A stretch of 64,000 nt of DNA from Aquamicrobium lusatiense (lineage in GTDB: Bacteria; Pseudomonadota; Alphaproteobacteria; Rhizobiales; Rhizobiaceae), in contig NZ_JACHEU010000001.1 of assembly GCF_014201615.1 (NCBI RefSeq), forward strand, positions 1,011,631-1,075,630, in the 5' to 3' direction. Position 1 is the first letter of the stretch; every line of letters begins with the position of its first letter. Positions 55,186 to 64,000 of this stretch are shown one piece after another. Made by a program: the position numbers and the translations under genes. The notes below the pieces were generated by a model. The model did not search any database. It was given only the letters and a program-made list of their open reading frames with translations, and had not been told where the DNA came from.

Positions 55186-55374
55186 TCGCGGGCCGTGAGA
55201 TAAAGCTGGCTGGAACGGAATTTGGCGCGGACCCTAGCTGAAGCGATGTTCCGCGTCCATGCGCTTCAATGCCCGTTGCCAGCGGCACGATGACCGGGCC
55301 ATTCTATACTTCGCTTCAAAACGGTGCGGAACTGCACGCGCAGCCATTCGTTCTAACGGCAACAGGAGGTCAAG

Positions 55375-56001
55375 ATGTCAGAAATCGCGTCCATAGCTTC
55401 CGCCATCTTCAAGCGCGCCGGCAAGTCGGGCCGGTTCGTCGTCGCCATTGCCGGACCGCCGGGCTCGGGAAAGTCGACGCTTTCCGCAAAACTGAAGGAA
55501 TTGTTGCCCGAGGGCACGGCCGAAGTGGTCCCGATGGACGGCTTCCACTATGACGACGGCGTGCTGGAACGCAGGGGTTTGCGGGAGCGCAAGGGCAGCC
55601 CGGAGACTTTCGACTTTTCCGGCTTCGAGGCCCTGCTCAGGCGCATCAGGGGCGGCGACCCGGAGATCGCCATTCCGCTGTTCGACCGCAGCATGGAACT
55701 GTCGCGCGCGGCGGCGGCCATACTGGAGCCGCAGACACGTTTCGTGCTGGTCGAGGGCAACTATCTCCTGCTTGACGAGGAGCCATGGTCGCGGTTGGCG
55801 GACCTCTTCGACTTCTCCGTCTTCCTCGATGTGCCGGACACGGTTCTGGAGAAGCGGCTTCTGGCGCGCTGGCACACGCATGGCTTTGGCGATGACGAGG
55901 CCCGCACCAAAGTCGCCTCGAACGACCTGCCCAATGCACGGCGTGTATCGGGCAGGCGCCGCGCCGCCGACATGGTGGTCGGCGACGGCGAGGAGCTTTA
56001 G
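55375..56001 (+). CDS. P-loop nucleoside/sugar kinase (uridine kinase-like, FrcK/YggC type)
   Basis: A 208-aa small-molecule kinase. P-loop GPPGSGKST (27-35), then VVPMDGFHYDDGVLERRG, GSPETFDFSGF, IPLFDRSMELS and LVEGNYLLLDEEPW. This set matches the uridine kinase/pantothenate kinase-like family that includes rhizobial FrcK. Substrate unknown. GGAGG lies seven bases before the ATG. It overlaps the convergent GST gene by 4 bp. Confidence 0.85.
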   Translation: MSEIASIASAIFKRAGKSGRFVVAIAGPPGSGKSTLSAKLKELLPEGTAEVVPMDGFHYDDGVLERRGLRERKGSPETFDFSGFEALLRRIRGGDPEIAIPLFDRSMELSRAAAAILEPQTRFVLVEGNYLLLDEEPWSRLADLFDFSVFLDVPDTVLEKRLLARWHTHGFGDDEARTKVASNDLPNARRVSGRRRAADMVVGDGEEL

Positions 56002-56702
56002 CCGCGTGCGGGAATTTCCAGTCCGGCCTGCACGGCCGGGCGGGCAAGGCCGCGTTCCAGCCATTCGGCCACAGCCGGGAAATCGTCGAAACCAACCAGT
56101 TCGCGTGCTTCATAAAAGCCGATCAGGTTGCGTACCCAGCCGAGCATGGAAATGTCGGCAATGGTGTAGTCATTGTCCATGATCCATTTGCGGCCCTTGA
56201 GGCGCCCGTCGAGCACGCCGACCAGCCGGCGCGATTCGGCGCGGTAGCGCTCCAGCGGGCGCTTGTCGGCGATCTCGCGGCCGGCGAATTTGTGGAAGAA
56301 ACCGAGCTGGCCGAACATCGGCCCGATCGCCGCCATCTGGAAGAACACCCACTGAATGGTCTCGTATCGGCGCGCCGCATCGGCAGGCAGGAGCTTGCCG
56401 GTCTTTTCCGCGAGATAAAGCAGGATCGCGCCGGACTCGAACAGCGCCAGCGGCGCGCCGTCCGGCCCCTTCGGGTCGATGATCGAGGGTATCTTGCCGT
56501 TCGGATTGAGCGACAGGAACTCCGGCCCCCACGTCTCGTCCTTGCCGATGTCGATATAGTGCGCCTCATATGGCAGGCCGAGTTCTTCCAGCGCGATCGA
56601 GACCTTCACACCGTTGGGCGTCGGGGCGGAGTAGAGCTGAATCCGGTCAGGATGTTGAGCGGGCCAGCGCGCGGTGACGGGAAAGGCGGAGAGATCGGCC
56701 AT
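55998..56702 (-). CDS. Glutathione S-transferase (YghU/YfcG type)
   Basis: A 234-aa GST. N-terminal thioredoxin-like domain: IQLYSAPTPNGVKVSIALEELGL (in parts), EFLSLNPNGKIPSIIDP and LFESGAILLYLAEKTG. The C-terminal helical domain contains WIMDNDYTIADISMLGWV. The PTPNG start and long NPNGKIP region match nu-class/disulfide-bond oxidoreductase GSTs. ATG at 56702 is seven bases from AGGAG. Detoxification or thiol reductase role inferred. Confidence 0.9.
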   Translation of the reverse strand: MADLSAFPVTARWPAQHPDRIQLYSAPTPNGVKVSIALEELGLPYEAHYIDIGKDETWGPEFLSLNPNGKIPSIIDPKGPDGAPLALFESGAILLYLAEKTGKLLPADAARRYETIQWVFFQMAAIGPMFGQLGFFHKFAGREIADKRPLERYRAESRRLVGVLDGRLKGRKWIMDNDYTIADISMLGWVRNLIGFYEARELVGFDDFPAVAEWLERGLARPAVQAGLEIPARG

Positions 56703-56788
56703 GGAAGAACTCCTGCGTGAGGTGGTGCCGGAATGGCGGATGCGGGACATGCGGCATGTTATGGGCCGCAGTCCCGATCAATGACAAA

Positions 56789-57997
56789 TCACACTGCTTT
56801 GAGCGCCAGAACGGCATTGGTGCCGCCGAAGGCGAAGGCGTTGGAGATTGCAGCGCGAACCTTGCGCTCGCGTGCCGTGTTGGGCGTGATGTCCAGATCG
56901 CAGTCGGGATCGGGTTCGCGGTAATTTGCCGTTGGCGGCACGATGCCTTCGCGCATCGCCATGACGCAGGCGATCAGCTCCAGCGCACCCGATGCGCCGA
57001 GGCAGTGCGCATGCATGGACTTGGTGGACGATACGGAAAGCTTGTAGGCATGGTCGCCGAACACGCGCTTGATCGCGGACGTCTCGATCTGATCGTTGGC
57101 CTTGGTGCCGGTTCCGTGGGCGTTGAGATAGTCGATCTCTTCCGGGTTGAGGCCGGCATCGGCAAGGCAGGCGCGCATGGCGCGTTCCGGCCCTTCGATG
57201 GTGGGCGCCACGATATCGGACGCATCGCCGGAGAAGCCGGATCCCGCCACCTCAGCCAGGATGTCGGCGCCGCGCGCCACGGCATGGTCATAGCTTTCGA
57301 GAACGACCATTCCCGCGCCTTCGCCGAGCACCAGCCCTTGCCGGTCGGCCGAGAACGGGCGGCAGGTATCGGGCGACAGAACGCGAAGCGCTTCCCAGCC
57401 CTTGAGAATGCCCCACACCATCGGCGCATCCGTGCCTCCGGCCAGCATGACGTCGGCGCGGCCGAGCCTGATCTGGTCCACCGCCGAGGCGATGGCGTGG
57501 TTGGACGAGGCGCAGGCGGAGGTGACGCCGAATACCGGCCCCCGAAGCCCGAGGCTCATGGAGACATGTCCTGCCGGCGCACCCGGCATGGCCTTGGGCA
57601 CGGAGAAGATGCCGGCGCGCGACTTGCCTTCGAGCAGAATGGCCCGGTAGTTTTCCTCGATGACCTCCCAGCCGCACACGCCGACACCTACGATGGTGCC
57701 GATGCGTTGCGTGTTGGTCTCGTCGATGGAAAGCCCGGCATTTCGGGCGGCTTCGCGGGCGGCGATCACCGCAAGCAGGCTGAAGCGGTCCATGGCCACC
57801 AGTTGCTTGCGCTCGACACCATGATCGGGCAGCGTTTTGATTTCGCAGCCGCTGGCAACCCTGGTGTCGTGAAGAGCGGGATTGGAAATGGGTCCGATGG
57901 CCGAACGGCCGGCCCGCATTTCATTCCAGATTTCTGCGGCACTGGTGCCGAGGCCGCAGAGACCACCCATGCCGGTGATGACGACGCGCTTGCGCAT
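56789..57997 (-). CDS. nodE: Beta-ketoacyl-ACP synthase, NodE-like
   Basis: Condensing enzyme that elongates acyl chains on an acyl carrier protein, 402 aa. Catalytic triad: C162 ([10 protein letters not shown]), H294 (NAHGTGT) and H331 ([12 protein letters not shown]). Across its length it is closer to remembered rhizobial NodE than to Fab[61 protein letters not shown] (in parts), [18 protein letters not shown] (in parts). It starts 11 bp after a NodF-like ACP gene, the nodFE order. No nodABC, nodD or nod box is visible, so a role outside nodulation, such as a special lipid, is likely. Confidence 0.85.
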   Translation of the reverse strand: MRKRVVITGMGGLCGLGTSAAEIWNEMRAGRSAIGPISNPALHDTRVASGCEIKTLPDHGVERKQLVAMDRFSLLAVIAAREAARNAGLSIDETNTQRIGTIVGVGVCGWEVIEENYRAILLEGKSRAGIFSVPKAMPGAPAGHVSMSLGLRGPVFGVTSACASSNHAIASAVDQIRLGRADVMLAGGTDAPMVWGILKGWEALRVLSPDTCRPFSADRQGLVLGEGAGMVVLESYDHAVARGADILAEVAGSGFSGDASDIVAPTIEGPERAMRACLADAGLNPEEIDYLNAHGTGTKANDQIETSAIKRVFGDHAYKLSVSSTKSMHAHCLGASGALELIACVMAMREGIVPPTANYREPDPDCDLDITPNTARERKVRAAISNAFAFGGTNAVLALKAV

Positions 57998-58008
57998 GAA
58001 GCTCCTGA

Positions 58009-58263
58009 TCAGTTCTTCTTGGCAATCAGGGCGCGGACAGCCTCGATCATATCGCCGACATTCTTCAGGTTGCTCCAGGCGTCAACCGTATTCATCTCGA
58101 TCTCGATGCCATACTGTTCCTCAAGATCGAAGATGATCTCGGTCAACTCAAGCGAATGAATTCCGAGCGAGGTCAGTTCGGTGGTGACCGTGATTTCCTC
58201 ATCGCCCGGCTCGGCATGTTCCTTGATTTTGCCGATGATCTCGGTTGCCAACTGGTCAGCCAT
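58009..58263 (-). CDS. nodF: Acyl carrier protein, NodF-like
   Basis: An 84-aa acyl carrier protein with a 4'-phosphopantetheine site at S37 ([16 protein letters not shown]). The usual Asp before this serine is His here. The C-terminal half, [20 protein letters not shown], closely resembles remembered NodF (RIEMNTAEAWSDLQNVG) and not housekeeping AcpP. It is 11 bp upstream of the NodE-like synthase, so both are translated together. ATG at 58263 is six bases from AAAGGAA. Probably a dedicated carrier for an unusual fatty acid. Confidence 0.83.
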   Translation of the reverse strand: MADQLATEIIGKIKEHAEPGDEEITVTTELTSLGIHSLELTEIIFDLEEQYGIEIEMNTVDAWSNLKNVGDMIEAVRALIAKKN

Positions 58264-58740
58264 CGGGTTCCTTTCCTGTTCGTCCGGCGCGTTGCAACAG
58301 ATTTCCCGTCGCGGCGACACAATCGTGTCTTCGGCAGACCCTTGTCTCTGATACCCTGATCTCCGTATGGAGCAGGCTCAACCTTCTATAGGAAGGCGGG
58401 CCTTTAGAGGCAACAGCGTTATCGGAAGCTTTCGGGATGTCCGGCACTACGTACCGGCTGCGTTAACGAAAGAGATGTTTTTTCCCGCAATAATCCTCAG
58501 CTTTCGCGCCCGGAGGTGAAGTTTCGCCAAAGTCGTCGAAACCCGCAACGTTCATGCTGCCGATGCGTTCCGGATTGAAAAGACCTTTTGCCGCCACTGC
58601 TTGACGCAAAACTCACCCCTATATATCTAGTTTGCAGGCATACGGGCTTACCCGAACAGTACTGCGCCTGGGCGCGCTGGACCCCGACAGACCGGTCGCG
58701 CATGATCTGATGCGCTGCATTTTTGCGGAAAGTTGTCTTG
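58264..58740. other. Intergenic region between nodF-like gene and fpr
   Basis: About 475 bp between divergent genes. No nod box or other known operator was recognised, and no short ORF with family features. The stretch 58610-58640 is A/T-rich (TATATATCTAG) and may hold the fpr promoter. Confidence 0.5.
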
Positions 58741-59568
58741 ATGAATACGGTTCCCACGTTGAATTCGGCTGACGCAAAGCCGGTCCAGTTCCCCATTCCA
58801 GCCAATGTCTACGCCGAGACCGTGGTGTCGGTGAAACACTATACCGACAAGCTCTTTGCCTTTCGCGTGACCCGCCCGCAATCGCTGCGCTTCCGCTCCG
58901 GCGAGTTCGTCATGATCGGCCTTCCGAATGCCGAGAAGCCGGTGTTCCGCGCCTATTCCGTGGCAAGCCCCGCCTGGGACGAGGAGCTCGAATTCTTCTC
59001 CATCAAGGTGCAGGACGGTCCGCTGACCCAGCACCTGCAGAAGATCCAGCCGGGCGACACCATTCTGCTGCGCCAGAAGGCGACCGGCACGCTGGTGCTC
59101 GATGCGCTCACCCCCGCCAAACGGCTGTTCATGATTTCCACCGGAACGGGCATCGCTCCTTTCGCCAGCCTGCTGCGCGATCCCGATACCTATGAGCGGT
59201 TCGAGCATGTTTTCCTCACCCACACCTGCCGCGACCGCGCCGAACTCACCTACGGGCAGGAACTGGTGGCATCCTTGCAGGACGATCCACTGATCGGCGA
59301 GTTCGCTGCCGGCCGCGTCACGCTCTACAATTCCACGACGCGCGAGGAAACGCCGGTGATGGGGCGCATCACGGCGCTCATCGAGAGCGGCAAGTTCTAC
59401 AGCGATCTCGGCATCGAGCCGCTCAACCGCGAAACAGATCGCGTCATGATCTGCGGATCAATGCACATGCTGCGCGATGTCAAGGAACTGGTCGAGGCGC
59501 GCGGCTTCGTCGAAGGCTCGCTGAACAGCCCGGCCGATTTCGTGGTCGAACGGGCCTTCGTCGGCTGA
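58741..59568 (+). CDS. fpr: Ferredoxin-NADP(+) reductase
   Basis: FAD enzyme exchanging electrons between NADPH and ferredoxin or flavodoxin, 275 aa. FAD site RAYSVASPAWDEELEFFSIKV (in parts), NADP site FMISTGTGIAPFASLLRDP, THTCRDRAELTYG, MICGSMHML and C-terminal VERAFVG typical of bacterial FPR. The ATG at 58741 follows GCGGAAAG; six in-frame codons upstream begin with TTG. It ends at a strong terminator. A link to the iron genes here (reduction of Bfd) is possible but distant. Confidence 0.93.
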   Translation: MNTVPTLNSADAKPVQFPIPANVYAETVVSVKHYTDKLFAFRVTRPQSLRFRSGEFVMIGLPNAEKPVFRAYSVASPAWDEELEFFSIKVQDGPLTQHLQKIQPGDTILLRQKATGTLVLDALTPAKRLFMISTGTGIAPFASLLRDPDTYERFEHVFLTHTCRDRAELTYGQELVASLQDDPLIGEFAAGRVTLYNSTTREETPVMGRITALIESGKFYSDLGIEPLNRETDRVMICGSMHMLRDVKELVEARGFVEGSLNSPADFVVERAFVG

Positions 59569-59591
59569 GCGGTTTTTCGGGAATTCCATTG

Positions 59592-59623
59592 AAAGCCCCG
59601 GTGCTCGAGCACCGGGGCTTTTC
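59592..59623. terminator. Bidirectional terminator after fpr
   Basis: Perfect palindrome AAAGCCCCGGTGCTC / GAGCACCGGGGCTTT followed by TT and, nearby, TCATTTT. It separates convergent fpr and the sugar ATPase gene. Confidence 0.9.
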
Positions 59624-59673
59624 ATTTTGCTGCGAACGCTGGCTGGTGCGAATGCTGGCCGCACAAGGCTTGC

Positions 59674-60669
<996 letters not shown>

Positions 60670-60700
60670 GTGTCGTCCTTGTTGAATGTCGCGATCCCGC

Positions 60701-61762
60701 TCACAGGCGAACCGGTTTGCCGGTGCGCACGCTCTCGTCGGCGGCGAGGCAGACGGCCAGCGATTTGACGGCATCGTCCATGTGGCGGGTGAGGTCGATC
60801 TCCTCGCGGATCGCCTTCAGCACGAAAGCCTGTTCGAGGTCGCACAGATCCTGATGGCCGGGCTCGCCCTGCATGGACAGCAACTGGTCCTGCTTTGCGA
60901 AGCGCCCGTCCTCGGCCGTGGCGGCGCTGTGCAGGCGGATGGTCGATGTTTTGGTATGGGTGTCGATGTCGTCCGATCTCGCACCCTCGGCCATGACGAT
61001 CGACACGCAGCCATTGGGCGAGATCACATCCTTCACGAAGAAGGCGGTTTCGGAGATCATCGGCCCCCAGCCGGCCTCGTACCAGCCGACTGAACCGTCC
61101 TCGAACAGCACCTGAAGATGGCCGTAATTGTACATGCCGGCGTCGATCTCATCGGAAAGGCGCACGCCCATGCCGCGCACCTCGATCGGCTTCGCGTCGG
61201 TGATCTGGCACATCACGTCGAGATAATGCACGCCGCAGTCGACGATGGGCGACGTCGTCTTCATCAACTGCTTGTGCGTCTCCCATGTGGCGCCGGACGA
61301 TTGCTGATTGAGGTTCATGCGGAACACGTAAGGGCCGCCGAGACCGCGCGCTTCCGCGATCAGCCGCATCCATGAGGGATGATGGCGCAGGATGTAGCCG
61401 ATCACCAGCTTGCGGCCGTTGGCCTTTGCCGCATCCACCACCCGCTGCGCATCCGCCACCGTCGTTGCCAGCGGCTTTTCCACGAACACATGGCAGCCCG
61501 CTTCGATGGCCTCGACCGCATAGTCTGCATGGCTGTCCGAATAGGTCGCGATGCAGGCAAGCTCGGGCTTTTCGTCAGCCAGCGCTTCGGTGAAGGAGCG
61601 GCGGATCGCATGGCCGGCGAGCGGTGCCGGAAGTTCGACATCGGAGCGGTTGACGAGTGCCGCGATCTCGAAGCCCGGATTGGTCGCATAAGCCAGCGCG
61701 TGGCTGCGGCCCATATTGCCGAGCCCGGCGACGACGACGCGAACGGGTCTGGTCTCACTCAC
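60701..61762 (-). CDS. Gfo/Idh/MocA-family NAD(P)-dependent oxidoreductase
   Basis: Sugar or inositol dehydrogenase, 353 aa. N-terminal Rossmann motif [14 protein letters not shown], the conserved [21 protein letters not shown] and the active-site region [10 protein letters not shown]. It starts at GTG 61762, which overlaps the permease stop (GTGA) and has GGAG seven bases upstream. Cotranscription with the transporter suggests it oxidises the imported sugar or polyol. Identity of the sugar is unknown. Confidence 0.9.
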   Translation of the reverse strand: MSETRPVRVVVAGLGNMGRSHALAYATNPGFEIAALVNRSDVELPAPLAGHAIRRSFTEALADEKPELACIATYSDSHADYAVEAIEAGCHVFVEKPLATTVADAQRVVDAAKANGRKLVIGYILRHHPSWMRLIAEARGLGGPYVFRMNLNQQSSGATWETHKQLMKTTSPIVDCGVHYLDVMCQITDAKPIEVRGMGVRLSDEIDAGMYNYGHLQVLFEDGSVGWYEAGWGPMISETAFFVKDVISPNGCVSIVMAEGARSDDIDTHTKTSTIRLHSAATAEDGRFAKQDQLLSMQGEPGHQDLCDLEQAFVLKAIREEIDLTRHMDDAVKSLAVCLAADESVRTGKPVRL

Positions 61763-62598
61763 TTGACTGCTCCGGAAGTGATGCCGCGGATCAGTTGCCG
61801 CGAGAAGATGAGGTAGAGGACGAGCACCGGCAGGATCGCCAGCGAAAGCGCGGCCAGCACCGCATTCCAGTTGGTGACATACTGGCCGATGAACATCTGG
61901 GCGCCGAGCGTGACCGTCTTGGTGGCCTCGGAGGGAGCGAGGATCAGCGGGAACCACAGGTCGTTCCAGATCGGGATCATGGTGAACACGGCGACCGTCG
62001 CCATGGCCGGCCGCACCAGTGGCAGCACCAGCCGGAAGAAGATGCGGTACTCCGAAAGCCCGTCGATGCGCCCGGCATTCTTGAGGTCGTCGGAAACGCC
62101 GCTCATGAATTCGGTGAGGATGAAGATCGCCAGCGGCAGGCCCTGCGCCGTGTAGACCAGCACCAGCGCCGTCAGCGTGTTGACCAGCCCGGATGCCACC
62201 ATCATCTGCAATATGGCGACGGTGCCGAGGCGAATCGGGATCATGATGCCGAGCGCCAGATAGAGCCCCATCAGCCGGTTGCCGCGAAACCGGTATTCCG
62301 ACAGCGCGAAGGCCGCCATCGCGCCGAACAGCAGCACGAAGAACAGCGAGGCCACGGTGACGACAAAGCTGTTCTGGAAATAGAGGAAGAAATCGCCCTG
62401 CGTCAGCACCATGCGGTAGCCGACCAGATCGAAGGTTTCCGGCGTCGGCGGAGTGAGCGGCGAACCGAAGATCGCCTTGCGCGCCTTGAACGAGTTGATG
62501 AGGATGACGAAGACCGGAAACAGCGCAATCACCGTATAGGCGATCAGGATCGCGTGGGCGGCGACCGAGCGGGGCAGCGAGGTGGTGGCGCGGCTCAT
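61759..62598 (-). CDS. Sugar ABC transporter permease, MalG/UgpE type
   Basis: Inner-membrane permease, 279 aa, six helices. EAA loop DDLKNAGRIDGLSEYRIFFRLVLPLVRPAM (in parts), N-terminal AYTVIALFPVFVILINSFKA and the C-terminal [19 protein letters not shown]. It overlaps the oxidoreductase start and lies 10 bp after the partner permease. Confidence 0.92.
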   Translation of the reverse strand: MSRATTSLPRSVAAHAILIAYTVIALFPVFVILINSFKARKAIFGSPLTPPTPETFDLVGYRMVLTQGDFFLYFQNSFVVTVASLFFVLLFGAMAAFALSEYRFRGNRLMGLYLALGIMIPIRLGTVAILQMMVASGLVNTLTALVLVYTAQGLPLAIFILTEFMSGVSDDLKNAGRIDGLSEYRIFFRLVLPLVRPAMATVAVFTMIPIWNDLWFPLILAPSEATKTVTLGAQMFIGQYVTNWNAVLAALSLAILPVLVLYLIFSRQLIRGITSGAVK

Positions 62599-62608
62599 CG
62601 TGGCCTCC

Positions 62609-63541
62609 TCAGAACTTGTAGCGGCGCAGCCGCGTCTGGATGAGGAACAGATAGAGGCATACGCCGGCCAGGATGATGAGGAACATCATGGTGGCGATGG
62701 TCGCGCCCATGTTGCGGTCGCCGACCTGAAGCTGGAAGCCGAAGAAGGCGCGATAGAGATAGGTGCCCAGAATGTCGGTCGAGTAATTGGGTCCGGCAAG
62801 CGCCCCTTGCGCCGAATAGATCAGGTCGAAGGCGTTGAAATTGGCGACGAAGGTCAGCACCGAGATGATGCCAATCGCCGGCAGGATCAGCGGCAGCTTG
62901 ATCTTCCAGAACTGCGACATGCCGGTCACGCCATCGCATTCGGCCGCCTCGATCACCTCGTCGGGAATGGACAGTAATGCTGCATAGATCAGCATCATCG
63001 GAATGCCGACGAACTGCCACACTGAGATCAGGCTGAGCGCCGTAAGCGCGTATTCTTCCTTGCCGAGCCATGGCGTGAACAGGTTCTTCAGGCCCACCAG
63101 ATCGAGAAGATTGGGGGCCACGCGCCAGATTGGCGACAGGATCAGCTTCCACGCGAAGCCGACGATCACGAAGGACAGAATCGTGGGGATGAAGATGGCG
63201 GTCCGGTAGAAGGAAGAGAAGCGGAGTTTCGGGCTGGAGAGCAGAGCTGCCAGCATGATACCGATCGGGTTCTGCACCAGCATGTGGATGATGAAGAACC
63301 ACACATTGTTGCCAAGCGCGTTCCAGAAGCCCTTCGACCAGTTAGGGTCGCCGAACAGCGTGCGGAAATTGCCGAGTCCGACGAAGGTCTGATCGCCGGA
63401 CACATTGCGAAACAGCGAAAACTGCAATGTGCCGAACAGCGGCACGATCATGATCGCGGTGTAGACCAGCACCGCCGGCGCCAGGAACACGATGATGTGC
63501 CAGCGGAAGGGCTTTTTCGGTTTCGCGTCACTGGCCGTCAT
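62609..63541 (-). CDS. Sugar ABC transporter permease, MalF/UgpA type
   Basis: Partner permease, 310 aa. Features are FLAPAVLVYTAIMIVPLFGTLQFSLF (in parts), FVGLGNFRTLFGDPNWSKGF and the EAA region PDEVIEAAECDGVTGMSQFWKIKLPLI (in parts). It ends RRYKF, just before the second permease. Expected to pair with it in a CUT1 importer. Confidence 0.92.
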   Translation of the reverse strand: MTASDAKPKKPFRWHIIVFLAPAVLVYTAIMIVPLFGTLQFSLFRNVSGDQTFVGLGNFRTLFGDPNWSKGFWNALGNNVWFFIIHMLVQNPIGIMLAALLSSPKLRFSSFYRTAIFIPTILSFVIVGFAWKLILSPIWRVAPNLLDLVGLKNLFTPWLGKEEYALTALSLISVWQFVGIPMMLIYAALLSIPDEVIEAAECDGVTGMSQFWKIKLPLILPAIGIISVLTFVANFNAFDLIYSAQGALAGPNYSTDILGTYLYRAFFGFQLQVGDRNMGATIATMMFLIILAGVCLYLFLIQTRLRRYKF

Positions 63542-63660
63542 GGGCGGGGTCCGTGGTCGAAGTCCTTATCAGCATAGTCCCCCTGCGCCCTTCGGCGCCA
63601 TAGGGCCGAAGGTTCTGGCTGGCAGGACATGCGTGAGAGCGGAATGGATCGCGCGGGATA

Positions 63661-63684
63661 CCCTCCCCGGAAAACCGGGGAGGG
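63661..63684 (-). terminator. Intercistronic hairpin after the sugar-binding protein gene
   Basis: CCCTCCCCGG-TTTT-CCGGGGAGGG on the minus strand between the binding protein stop and the first permease. No T-run follows, so it may stabilise the upstream message or partly stop transcription. It resembles the C-rich hairpins at 2719 and 33227. Confidence 0.55.
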
Positions 63685-63697
63685 GGTTGCTTCCTGC

Positions 63698-64000
63698 TTA
63701 TTCGGCCGGCTTGTACCAGCTGTCGAGGCCGGTCTGCAGCTTCTTGGCCGCCTCTTCAGGCGTAACCGTGCCGTTGATCACATTGGCCGATTCAACCCAT
63801 GTTTCGTTTTCGAGGTTGGGCGTGCCGCGCGACAGGATCTGGTAGGTCGAGCGGATGGTCGACTTGCACTTGTCGCGCCAGGACACGAATTCCTGCGCCA
63901 GCGGGTCTTCCATCTTCACCGGGGTCGAGTTCAGGCTGAAGAAGCCGGGAAGGGCGTTGGCGTAGATCTCTGCGAATTCAGGCGACGCCACCCAGGTGAG
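63698..64000 (-). CDS. Sugar ABC transporter substrate-binding protein (C-terminal part)
   Basis: Only the last 100 residues are inside the window; the start lies beyond the right edge. The visible part, EFAEIYANALPGFFSLNSTPV (in parts), TYQILSRGTPNLENETW and GTVTPEEAAKKLQTGLDSWY, matches the C-terminus of family 1 extracellular sugar-binding proteins. Position upstream of two permeases on the same strand supports this. Sugar unknown. Confidence 0.85.
   Translation of the reverse strand, partial: LTWVASPEFAEIYANALPGFFSLNSTPVKMEDPLAQEFVSWRDKCKSTIRSTYQILSRGTPNLENETWVESANVINGTVTPEEAAKKLQTGLDSWYKPAE

Noticed and set aside
58264..58722. Possible nod box upstream of the NodF-like gene
   Set aside because: No conserved ATC-N9-GAT repeats in nod-box spacing were found, so nodulation-type control is not supported.

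Overview
The window is high-GC DNA with long antisense shadow ORFs, typical of an alphaproteobacterium. Several signals point to the order Hyphomicrobiales (Rhizobiales): a SAM-II riboswitch in front of metZ, a GcrA gene with GANTC sites at its promoter, an Irr-type ICE palindrome and a TGA-N9-TCA iron box, DUF1403 next to scpB, a NodF/NodE-like gene pair, and short mosaic palindromic repeats of rhizobial type. The genus cannot be fixed from sequence alone. The region reads as chromosome: no transposase, phage, CRISPR, rRNA or plasmid replication gene was recognised. One tRNA-Gly is present.

Layout, left to right. 1-2562: taurine/alkanesulfonate ABC transporter tauA-tauB-tauC (minus; tauC cut by the left edge). 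2958-8211: RND efflux operon with two different periplasmic adaptors and one pump. 8232-9889: DUF1403-scpB pair. 9969-15901: six-gene iron operon (imelysin, bfd, bfr, di-heme oxidoreductase, imelysin, DUF1513) with an ICE box upstream. 16371-22451: ferredoxin-type reductase, mscL, and a transporter-like hybrid sensor kinase convergent with a LuxR-type response regulator (MxtR/ErdR or CrbS/CrbR type). 22599-26306: small secreted coiled-coil protein, DUF952-pyrD, MATE exporter, small membrane protein. 26461-30524: tRNA-Gly(CCC), glycine-zipper lipoprotein, FepA-like TonB receptor under an iron box, polar amino-acid binding protein.

30645-37863 is housekeeping: dcd, riboswitch-controlled metZ, apaG, hslO, argF, argD and gcrA. 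38357-48580 is accessory metabolism: an oxalate/formate-family MFS carrier with a LysR regulator, then a catabolic locus bounded by two GntR-type regulators. That locus holds a C45 self-processing acyltransferase/amidohydrolase, two oligopeptide permeases, an alpha/beta hydrolase and a peptide-binding protein, with no ATPase gene. 49028-54119: membrane glycosyltransferase with a MshEN-like N-terminus, PPK2, phoR and phoU, the last two adjacent with no pst genes between them. 54313-59568: D,D-carboxypeptidase, small P-loop kinase, GST, the NodE/NodF-like pair and ferredoxin-NADP reductase. 59674-64000: sugar ABC transporter with a Gfo/Idh/MocA dehydrogenase (binding protein cut by the right edge).

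The most coherent biology is iron. An ICE (Irr) palindrome lies before the bacterioferritin/imelysin operon and an Iron-Rhodo (RirA-type) box before the ferric-siderophore receptor, so storage and uptake would respond oppositely to iron. The most unusual items are the NodF/NodE-like pair outside any nodulation locus, the DUF1403-ScpB couple, a pair of identical 13-bp palindromes 22 bp apart, and GANTC sites inside both divergent gcrA and argD promoters. All functional calls rest on reading the translated sequence and remembered family motifs; no database search was run.
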